From Klebsiella pneumoniae (lineage in GTDB: Bacteria > Pseudomonadota > Gammaproteobacteria > Ga0077536), in assembly GCA_945873015.1 (NCBI GenBank), contig CAMCBY010000300.1:1-5593 (forward strand): a stretch of 5,593 nucleotides of DNA, read 5' to 3'. This document shows positions 1 to 4,475 of this stretch, piece after piece (within the stretch, counting starts at the first letter, position 1; every line of letters starts with the position of its first letter). Under the pieces are notes generated by a model. That model saw nothing but the letters and a program-made list of their open reading frames with translations. It ran no database searches and was not told the origin of the DNA. A program made the position numbers and the translations under genes.

Positions 1-45
1 GAGCAGCACAGTGCACGCCAGCGTGACGGAGATAAAAGTATTCAT
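1..45 (-). CDS. Exported protein or lipoprotein, N-terminal fragment (cut by window edge)
   Basis: Only the first 15 codons are inside the window, translating to MNTFISVTLACTVLL. This is a short polar start followed by a hydrophobic stretch, as in a Sec signal peptide; the Cys at residue 11 could be a lipobox cysteine or simply part of the hydrophobic core. The start is supported by an AGAAGGA ribosome binding site (about 53-59 on the minus strand) at normal spacing before the ATG at 45. The gap to the upstream minus-strand gene is only 25 bp, so the two are probably co-transcribed. Product and family cannot be told from 15 residues. Confidence 0.6.
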   Translation of the reverse strand, partial: MNTFISVTLACTVLL

Positions 46-70
46 ACAGAGTTCCTTCTGAACAACAGGG

Positions 71-625
71 TCATTGAGAGCCATAAAAAGGAGACGATGC
101 GCGCGGTGTCGGGTGCGCCACATCCGCGATGCGGGCGGCCTTGCGTTCCGCATCGGCACGCACGCCTGCGCGACTGAGTTCATTCCAGAGTTGGACGATT
201 TCCGTTTTGGCAGCGTCGCGGCACACGGCCTGCCGACCCGTGACGACGTAGGCGCAGCGGCGCAACGTCGCCGCGTATTTCATGTCGGCGCGTCGTAGCC
301 GGGCCTCTTCGCGCCAATAGGCCCTGGCCGGCACGGACCGCACCTCGCGCTCCGCGTTCCGACGGGCTTTGGCGTAAGCAGCACACATGCGCGCCGGCTG
401 ACCTGTGAGATGGGCACAGGCATGCAGGTCGCGTCTCACATCCCAGTCGGCTTCAGCATTCGCCGACGGTTCGTTTTGAGCGGGCGGCAATGCCGATGCT
501 GAAAAGCCTAGGCTCATACAGAGCGCGCCGGTCAACAACAATGGCTTGCGCAAACCCAGAATCAAAGTACCCAGCCTGGCCGAAGGCAAGGAGTCGCGCC
601 GTGGTTTGGTCAGGGCGTCCTTCAT
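71..625 (-). CDS. Exported protein with two repeated cysteine pairs, 184 aa, function unknown
   Basis: The start chosen is the ATG at 625, preceded by CAGGA with 7-nt spacing; the frame stays open further upstream but without a comparable ribosome site. Residues 1-28 are basic and polar, 29-45 hydrophobic ending in SASA, so an export signal with a long N-region is likely, with cleavage near residue 45. The mature part is rich in Ala and Arg, probably helical, and has exactly four cysteines, C70/C81 and C124/C135. Both pairs have the same 10-residue gap and each starts with CA: CAHLTGQPARMC and CAYVVTGRQAVC. This resembles small periplasmic proteins of proteobacteria with repeated C..LxGNxxxxC..EAK units, a family I recall only as uncharacterised. 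Two disulfide-stapled helical repeats in the periplasm are inferred. It lies 95 bp after the BON gene and 25 bp before the next gene, which suggests an operon. Confidence 0.75.
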   Translation of the reverse strand: MKDALTKPRRDSLPSARLGTLILGLRKPLLLTGALCMSLGFSASALPPAQNEPSANAEADWDVRRDLHACAHLTGQPARMCAAYAKARRNAEREVRSVPARAYWREEARLRRADMKYAATLRRCAYVVTGRQAVCRDAAKTEIVQLWNELSRAGVRADAERKAARIADVAHPTPRASSPFYGSQ

Positions 626-693
626 ATCGAGTCCTGACTCATGGGCGCGCGGCAGGGATCTTGGTCCGACCCAAAGAAAAGCGCCGCGACGGG

Positions 694-716
694 GTGCGTT
701 TGGCAGCCAAGCGCAC
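694..716 (-). terminator. Weak candidate terminator after the BON gene
   Basis: A hairpin, GTGCGCTTGG-CTG-CCAAACGCAC on the minus strand, lies just past the BON gene stop. The stem is 10 positions with one internal C/A mismatch (a G-U wobble if read on the other strand). No T tract follows directly; the T-rich stretch CTTTTCTTT lies about 10 nt further on (near 675-684). It may be an inefficient terminator or an RNA-stabilising hairpin between two co-transcribed genes. Confidence 0.3.
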
Positions 717-720
717 ACAC

Positions 721-1554
721 TCAGATAACCAGGCCGCTCGCCGTCACACTGAGCACGCCGCGCACGTTTTTCGCCAACTCGATGGCCAGTGCACGCTCAA
801 CGCCGCTATCAACCGTGCCGCTCAAGGTCACCACTCCCGCGCTGGTCGTGACGGCGATATCTCGACCATCAACATTATTCGAGTACAGAAACGTCGATTT
901 GATTTTGGTCGTGATCCACGCGTCCGCCACTTCGTCGCCGGCCTCGTGCATGGACTGCTGCGCATCCGTGGCCAGCGATGGTTTGGCACTCCCGATCACC
1001 AGTTGATTATCGACCGCGACCACACCGCGCGAATTCTGTGCGAGCCGGCCCGCGAGATCGCGGCTTGGTGCACTGTCGGCGCTGCCGCTCAATGTCACAT
1101 GGCCGGACTTGGTCACGACCTTGGTGGTGAGTCCATTGGTGTACTTGCTCCACGCCAGTTTTGATTTCACGACCGCAGTGATGGTGCTGTCGTCAATAGT
1201 CTCGCCATAGCTGCGTGAAAGAGAGGTATCGGGCGCGACATAGTCTTTCGCCACCTCGATGTTGTTTTCGACCGCCTTCACACCCGTCACGCCGAGCGCA
1301 ATTTCTTCGGCCAGCTCTTTGTTGACGCCCTCTTCGACGCTGCCGGTCAGGGTTGCCTTGCCCTGATGTACCGAGACCTGCAGGTCATTAGCACGCAAGT
1401 GTGGACTCAAGGCGTAGGTCGTCCAGATCTGCGTTTCCTGGCGCGCATCGATGACATCCTGCGAACCCGGCAGAGCCGCGCCGAAAGCTGCGCTGCTGGC
1501 CACGGCCAGTGCCACGGAGGATGCGAGAGCGAGTTGTTTTAAATGTTTGGTCAT
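721..1554 (-). CDS. Periplasmic triple-BON-domain protein, OsmY-like, 277 aa
   Basis: An exported protein with three tandem BON domains, at about residues 36-103, 120-188 and 209-277. Each carries the family core of a short helix, a Gly-x-[VA]-TL-[ST]-G strand (GKATLTG 65-71, GHVTLSG 151-157, GVVTLSG 240-246), a helix rich in Ala/Leu and a closing V.GV..V...L.. strand. Residues 1-26 form a typical signal peptide (MTKHLKQLAL then Ala/Val/Ser-rich, ending AAFGA). BON domains bind phospholipid or attach to the envelope; E. coli OsmY, induced by osmotic and stationary-phase stress, has two, so three makes this longer than OsmY. The protein runs to the last residue of BON3 with no tail. The ribosome site is weak (CGAG, 7-nt spacing). 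It is flanked by csbD and a small proline-rich gene upstream and a cysteine-paired exported protein downstream, which fits an envelope stress role. The role is inferred from family and context. Confidence 0.9.
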   Translation of the reverse strand: MTKHLKQLALASSVALAVASSAAFGAALPGSQDVIDARQETQIWTTYALSPHLRANDLQVSVHQGKATLTGSVEEGVNKELAEEIALGVTGVKAVENNIEVAKDYVAPDTSLSRSYGETIDDSTITAVVKSKLAWSKYTNGLTTKVVTKSGHVTLSGSADSAPSRDLAGRLAQNSRGVVAVDNQLVIGSAKPSLATDAQQSMHEAGDEVADAWITTKIKSTFLYSNNVDGRDIAVTTSAGVVTLSGTVDSGVERALAIELAKNVRGVLSVTASGLVI

Positions 1555-1617
1555 GCTGTTACTCGATATTGAAGTGTGACGACTGTTTGGTACTGCGCAT
1601 TCCGATCCGGCGCATCC

Positions 1618-1627
1618 TGCAATTGCA
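1618..1627. repeat. Perfect 10-bp palindrome TGCAATTGCA
   Basis: TGCAATTGCA is its own reverse complement. It sits directly after the stop codon of the proline-rich gene and 64 bp upstream of the BON gene start. It could be an operator half-site cluster for the BON gene or a chance palindrome; no promoter hexamers can be assigned with confidence next to it. Confidence 0.3.
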
Positions 1628-1900
1628 CTAGCCAGGAACGACCGTTTGCGGCTGATTCATCGCATCGTCATCGCCCTTGGCTGACTCGGTCGGGGGCTCG
1701 CTGGAATGACGGCGCGCGAATGGCACGCGCGGCTCGGTGACCGCCTCATCAAACGGCACCTGACGGGTGCCGTCGGGTGCCAGGGGCGGCCGTGGTTGAG
1801 TTGGCGGCCGGCGCGAAGAAGGCATATTCGGCCGGTTTCCCGCTTCTGGCGCCTGGCCGAAAGTTTTCGCCTTGGTATTCGGAACGCGCGGTTTAGTCAT
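1628..1900 (-). CDS. Proline-rich small protein, 90 aa, probably disordered, function unknown
   Basis: The ATG at 1900 is chosen because GGAG lies 6 nt upstream; the frame is open for 46 more codons upstream without a comparable site. The 90-residue product has 18 prolines (20%), many Arg, Thr and Gln, and no Cys, Trp, Tyr or Ile. It has no hydrophobic segment, so no signal peptide or membrane span: it looks cytoplasmic and intrinsically disordered. The motif T-[KE]-P-R-V-P occurs twice (residues 2-7 and 55-60), RPPTQPRPP lies at 31-39, and VPF recurs at 48-50 and 59-61. An acidic patch (DDD, 77-79) lies near the C-terminus. I do not recognise the family. It sits between csbD (100 bp away) and the BON gene (73 bp away) on the same strand. 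A wrong call is possible because GC-rich DNA gives chance open frames, but the ribosome site and gene-sized spacing favour a real gene. Confidence 0.6.
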   Translation of the reverse strand: MTKPRVPNTKAKTFGQAPEAGNRPNMPSSRRPPTQPRPPLAPDGTRQVPFDEAVTEPRVPFARRHSSEPPTESAKGDDDAMNQPQTVVPG

Positions 1901-2000
1901 AGAGATCTCCGTCGGGTTGGCGATGAGTAGAGCGCGTGCTGGCGCGCAACGACGCCGCGCTGCCGTATCGTTCGAGGCGAGCGCGACGTCAGCTACTGCA

Positions 2001-2177
2001 CTATTTTTTATCTTCGAGCGCTTCCTTGAGGTCGCCATAGGCGCTCTGTGCTTTGCCGGCGGCCTGGTCGATCTGACCCTTCGCTTTCAGCTTGTCGTTG
2101 CCGACCAGATTGCCAGCCGCTTCCTTGACGTTGCCTTTGATTTCTTTGACGTTGCCTTTGACTTGATCTTTGTTCAC
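2001..2177 (-). CDS. csbD: CsbD-family general stress protein, 58 aa, GTG start
   Basis: A small, highly charged protein starting MNKDQVKGNVKE and ending YGDLKEALEDKK, matching the CsbD/YjbJ (UPF0337) family along its whole length. Members are abundant soluble proteins induced by general stress (SigB-dependent CsbD in Bacillus subtilis, YjbJ in E. coli); their molecular role is not established. The start is GTG at 2177, set by the family N-terminus and by GAGGAAG seven nt upstream; the frame is open further upstream but the extra residues do not fit the family. Residues 6-12 and 13-19 (VKGNVKE, IKGNVKE) are a tandem 7-residue repeat, visible in the DNA as a 16-bp direct repeat with 21-bp period. 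The GN-[LV]-VGN-x-x-L-x-A-K-G core is intact at about 21-34. It begins a new transcription unit just after the terminator of the OmpA-like gene and is followed by the proline-rich gene. Confidence 0.92.
   Translation of the reverse strand: MNKDQVKGNVKEIKGNVKEAAGNLVGNDKLKAKGQIDQAAGKAQSAYGDLKEALEDKK
2125..2161. repeat. 16-bp direct repeat, 21-bp period, inside csbD
   Basis: TTGACGTTGCCTTTGA occurs at 2125-2140 and again at 2146-2161, exactly seven codons apart. It encodes the doubled KGNVKE unit near the N-terminus of the CsbD protein. The near identity at DNA level suggests a recent or conserved micro-duplication, although the family naturally carries similar heptads. Confidence 0.7.
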
Positions 2178-2197
2178 GGTTGCTTCCTCGACTGTGG

Positions 2198-2203
2198 ATA
2201 TAA
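2198..2203 (-). promoter_or_regulatory. Possible -10 element of csbD
   Basis: TTATAT on the minus strand, inside an AT-rich GGAATTTTTATAT stretch that stands out from the GC-rich surroundings. A transcription start about 7 nt downstream would give a short leader of around 20 nt carrying the GAGGAAG ribosome site. No convincing TTGACA-like -35 is seen 17 nt upstream (CATGTG), which would suit a stress sigma factor promoter relying mainly on the -10; this is inference. Confidence 0.3.
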
Positions 2204-2332
2204 AAATTCCTGCGTCGCGGCACATGCAGTCATGCGGGTCGGCGCAGAAATCATCCTGCGCTACGCCGCGAGGCGGGTCGGTGCGACGCAACGCATAACA
2301 GTTGGAAAAATTTGTGCTGCGGCAATCGACGC

Positions 2333-2364
2333 AAAAAAATGCCGCAGTCTGAATGACTGCGGCA
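2333..2364 (-). terminator. Rho-independent terminator of the OmpA-like gene
   Basis: On the minus strand the sequence is TGCCGCAGTC, loop ATTCA, GACTGCGGCA, followed at once by seven Ts (2339-2333). The 10-bp stem is perfect and GC-rich. It lies 43 bp past the stop codon of the OmpA-like gene and about 155 bp before the csbD start, so it ends the omp-ompA unit and separates it from the csbD unit. Confidence 0.92.
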
Positions 2365-2407
2365 GCGTGTTCAGTTCAGCACGGCGGTCCCGTCATGGGA
2401 CCACGCA

Positions 2408-3301
2408 CTACGGCAGAATGGTGATGAAGGCCTGACGATTGCGCGGTTCGCGTACACCGTCAGCGGTCTCGACCAGTTGGTCGCCCTCACCACGCGCTTC
2501 GGTGTTGATGCTCTCGACATTCATCTGCATGCCGTCGAGCGCCGCTTTGACCGCATTGGCACGGCGCTGCGACAGACGCATGTTGTAGTCCGCAGCACCG
2601 ATCGAACTGGCATGACCACTGACATTCAGACGGTAGGGTTCGCCACTGCTGATATCGGTCTTGACCTGTTCCAGCACGGCCATCGCCGCGGCGTCGAGTT
2701 CGGAGCTGTCAAAGGGGAAATACACACGATAGGTGTCATTGACCTTGGCGACGTGGGCCGGCGCAGGAGCCGGTGTCGGTGCCGGTATCGGCGCCGGCAC
2801 ATCCGCCACCGGTTGCGGGCTCGCCTCGACCGTGTTCATGGCGGTCATGAAGGACTGCTTGCACGCTTCGATATCGTCGGGCTGCAAGTCCTCGCTGGCC
2901 TGTTCCAACCAGCAGTCGAACGAACTCTGCGCGCGCGCGGTGGCGGCCGGTGCATCGTTGCGCGCGGTCTTTGCCAGAGCGTCCAGCAGGCGCCCGCGCG
3001 CTGTGCTGAGTTCTTGCACATAACGGTCCTTGAGGAAGGCCCGACGCAGCTCAATTTCGTCGGGCGCAGTCGCTTGACCGGCAGTAGCAGCTGCCGCGCG
3101 CGCCGCATAAGTGGCCGCGTCACGGTTATCGCCCTGCGCCGCTTCAGCCGCCGATAAGGCCTGGTAGTCGCTCGCCAGCGACTGCTCGAATACATGCATT
3201 CCGGCGGCAGGTACATCGGTCTCGGCGCTTGCCAACGGCGTGTGCAGCGCTAAAAAAATGGCGGCGGCCAAAGCCGTGCCGGGGGGAGTGAGATGTTTCA
3301 T
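2408..3301 (-). CDS. OmpA-family C-domain protein with helical N-domain, 297 aa
   Basis: The start is the ATG at 3301, with AAGGAG 10 nt upstream; it begins MKHLTPPGTA and has a signal peptide to residue 26 (PLASA, then ETD). Residues about 35-160 are Ala-rich and helical rather than beta-barrel, and carry FDCWLEQ (128-134) and ACKQSFM (146-152), whose two cysteines, C130 and C147, could pair. I recall this FDCW..Q..C pattern in other proteobacterial OmpA-family proteins without a barrel. A Pro/Ala linker (161-184) leads to the OmpA domain (about 189-297): YRVYFPFDSSEL (191-202), the GHxxxxG..DYN..LSxRRA block (229-248), GEG (271-273) and a C-terminal PRNRQAFITI. This domain normally binds the diaminopimelate of peptidoglycan through an Asp in GHTD and an Arg 15 residues later. 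Here the Asp position is Ser232 (GHAS) while Arg247 is kept. It follows the beta-barrel gene by 85 bp and ends at a strong terminator. An envelope-tethering role is inferred. Confidence 0.9.
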   Translation of the reverse strand: MKHLTPPGTALAAAIFLALHTPLASAETDVPAAGMHVFEQSLASDYQALSAAEAAQGDNRDAATYAARAAAATAGQATAPDEIELRRAFLKDRYVQELSTARGRLLDALAKTARNDAPAATARAQSSFDCWLEQASEDLQPDDIEACKQSFMTAMNTVEASPQPVADVPAPIPAPTPAPAPAHVAKVNDTYRVYFPFDSSELDAAAMAVLEQVKTDISSGEPYRLNVSGHASSIGAADYNMRLSQRRANAVKAALDGMQMNVESINTEARGEGDQLVETADGVREPRNRQAFITILP

Positions 3302-3329
3302 TGGGAGTATGCTCCTTGAGGGCGGGTCG

Positions 3330-3358
3330 CCGGTCGCCGCATTGCTGCGCACGACCGG
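3330..3358 (-). other. Intergenic hairpin between the barrel and OmpA-like genes
   Basis: On the minus strand, CCGGTCG pairs perfectly with CGACCGG, enclosing a second stem CGCA-GCAA-TGCG whose loop GCAA is a stable GNRA tetraloop. There is no T tract, so it is not an intrinsic terminator. Lying about 28 nt ahead of the OmpA-like start and just before its ribosome site, it could stabilise or mark a processing point in an omp-ompA transcript, or influence translation. Confidence 0.45.
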
Positions 3359-3386
3359 ACAGAATCAGCGAGAAGATTCGACCAGC

Positions 3387-3911
3387 TTAGAAGTTGAAGC
3401 CGACACCCATCGAATAGGGGATGTTGCCGTCGTTGCAGCATTGGTCAATCGGCACCTCATAGGCCATGTTGGCGAAGATGAAGGTGCTTTCGTTGACGTA
3501 ATACTTCACGCCGACTTCCGGTCCGAACAACGCTTCATCAGAAATACCAGCGCCATACACACCGCCGATATTCAAGCCAACATAGGGCTGCCACTTGGCC
3601 ATGTCCCACTGATAAGCGCCCTGAAAGACGGTGCGCGCATTGATCAGGGTGTGATCGCCATTGTCATTGGCCTGCAGGCCCTGTTTGACGCTGAACAACC
3701 AGTTCTTGGTGTAGTAGTAGCCGAGCGAACCGGTCACACCGAAGTTCGATCGATCAAAACTGGAATCAGACTGCCCCGTTCCGGTCAAGGTCGCTTCGTA
3801 GTTACCGGCATGAGGACCCGGATCGAGGGTGAAGGGCGGCATGCCTTCGGCCTGCACAACGGCAAGATGGCCCATCGCCACCAGTGAAACTGCGAATAAT
3901 GACTTGTTCAT
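3387..3911 (-). CDS. Small outer-membrane beta-barrel protein, 174 aa
   Basis: The start is the ATG at 3911, giving MNKSLFAVSL; an ATG two codons earlier is only 3 nt from the GGAG ribosome site, whereas this one is 9 nt from it. A signal peptide spans residues 1-21 (ending VVQA, then EG). The mature part alternates polar and aromatic residues in strand-like runs: GNYEATLTGTGQ (36-47), FGVTGSLGYYYTKNWLFSVKQ (57-77), WQPYVGLNIGGVYG (107-120), GPEVGVKYYVN (130-140), STFIFANMAYEV (142-153) and YSMGVGFNF to the end. The final Phe is the usual C-terminal signal for BAM-dependent outer-membrane insertion. Its length fits an eight-stranded barrel of the general OMP_b-brl type. Two adjacent cysteines (C158-C159) sit in the segment before the last strand, probably a loop. 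It is first in the unit with the OmpA-like gene. No substrate or specific function can be assigned. Confidence 0.82.
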   Translation of the reverse strand: MNKSLFAVSLVAMGHLAVVQAEGMPPFTLDPGPHAGNYEATLTGTGQSDSSFDRSNFGVTGSLGYYYTKNWLFSVKQGLQANDNGDHTLINARTVFQGAYQWDMAKWQPYVGLNIGGVYGAGISDEALFGPEVGVKYYVNESTFIFANMAYEVPIDQCCNDGNIPYSMGVGFNF

Positions 3912-4308
3912 GCACATAAACTCCGTCCCGCGTAAATGTTTGGAGGTTCCGGCCGTCGGGGCTTACACCGGGGAACTGGAACCCGCGACAGAGCCGCGGT
4001 AATGAAGAAATCGTGGAGTTACCTGCCCACGGTGGCGCTCCGTAGCAACCACGCGAATGCGCCGACGGGTTTGTCGGCAGAGCGCTCCGTTTCGGAGGGA
4101 GGTAGTACTCGATGGGCGAACGTTAGATGGTGCGTGCACCAGCGTCGGTGCGTCGGCACACGTAGTGTGCTACCCGCAGACGCTATGATTCCTCTGCAGG
4201 TACGAATTCATTCGCACATTAGAAAACCCATTCGACGTTTCGCTCTGGGTATGCGTGCGCGACTAGATTCGGTGCAGGTCTCGAACAGAGCGTCGCCATT
4301 TGATCTTC
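3912..4308. other. Non-coding divergent region with several small perfect hairpins
   Basis: This stretch separates the minus-strand barrel gene from the plus-strand phosphoketolase. I see no supported gene: a plus-strand open frame through it has no family resemblance and runs into the inverted repeat. It holds closely spaced perfect stems: GCCGAC/GTCGGC (4061-4078), CTCCG-TTT-CGGAG (4085-4097), GGTGC/GCACC (4129-4140), and GCACAC-GTA-GTGTGC (4156-4170) nested inside AGCGTC/GACGCT (4141-4184). GCGCTCCGT occurs twice (4035-4043, 4082-4090). A TATGAT hexamer at 4184-4189 could be a plus-strand -10, but no -35 matches. The leader and promoter of the barrel gene must lie in this region on the minus strand; I could not place its hexamers. 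I did not recognise a riboswitch class. Confidence 0.5.
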
Positions 4309-4393
4309 TGTGGGTCAGACTTCAGTCTGACATTCGCCGGCGATTGGCGGCGGGAGGTCGTCACGTCAGTGTCAGACTGAAGTCTGACCCACA
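4309..4393. repeat. Perfect 24-bp inverted repeat with nested palindromes (REP/MITE-like)
   Basis: The arms 4309-4332 and 4370-4393 are exact reverse complements over 24 bp and stop matching on both sides, with a 37-nt GC-rich spacer. Each arm contains GTCAGACT-TC-AGTCTGAC (or its complement; 4314-4331 and 4371-4388), an 8-bp palindrome with a 2-nt centre, and an outer TGTGG/CCACA tail. The spacer has a weaker CGCCG/CGGCG pair. This two-palindromes-facing-each-other layout is what paired REP elements or small non-autonomous transposable elements look like. No flanking target duplication is visible. A T5 run lies a few nt after the right arm, but a terminator here would block the phosphoketolase promoter region, so that reading is less likely. 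Confidence 0.85.
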
Positions 4394-4475
4394 ATGTTTT
4401 TAGTTTCAGACCTACACCCAAAAAATACGCACCTGCGCGGTCCACGCCCGACTCTCTTAAGCCACGAGTAACACC
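4394..4475 (+). promoter_or_regulatory. Leader and presumed promoter region of the phosphoketolase gene
   Basis: An 82-bp segment between the inverted repeat and the phosphoketolase start. It begins AT-rich (TTTTTAGTTTCAGA, then CCCAAAAAATACGC), the most promoter-like composition near this gene, with a loose TTTCAG ... AAATAC pair that is too poor to call. The ribosome site is weak: CGAG followed by seven nt to the ATG. Confidence 0.3.

Noticed and set aside
490..1164. Long plus-strand open frame opposite the BON and Cys-pair genes
   Set aside because: It overlaps two well-supported minus-strand genes, has low-complexity Arg/His/Ala-rich translation and no family resemblance; it is a GC-rich antisense shadow.
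2477..3157. Plus-strand open frame opposite the OmpA-like gene
   Set aside because: Antisense to a gene with clear domain motifs; the translation shows no recognisable motifs or export signal.
3240..3887. Plus-strand open frame opposite the beta-barrel gene
   Set aside because: Antisense to a gene with signal peptide, strand pattern and C-terminal Phe; it also crosses the intergenic hairpin.
4119..4128. GTTAGAT resembling an integron attC core
   Set aside because: A single degenerate 7-nt match; no partner RYYYAAC core at suitable distance and no integrase or cassette context.
4261..4300. GGTCTCGAAC resembling a tRNA T-arm
   Set aside because: No acceptor, D or anticodon stems can be built around it.
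4371..4401. Right repeat arm plus T5 as a plus-strand terminator
   Set aside because: It would sit just upstream of the phosphoketolase gene with no plus-strand gene before it to terminate, and the T run is short and offset.
3936..4403. Plus-strand 155-codon frame in the divergent intergenic region
   Set aside because: No convincing ribosome site, no family resemblance, and its last third is simply the translation of the inverted repeat; chance open frame.
4263..4445. Minus-strand 60-codon frame across the inverted repeat
   Set aside because: It reads both repeat arms as protein (repeated VRLQSD/VRLKSD); such frames arise from the palindrome itself.
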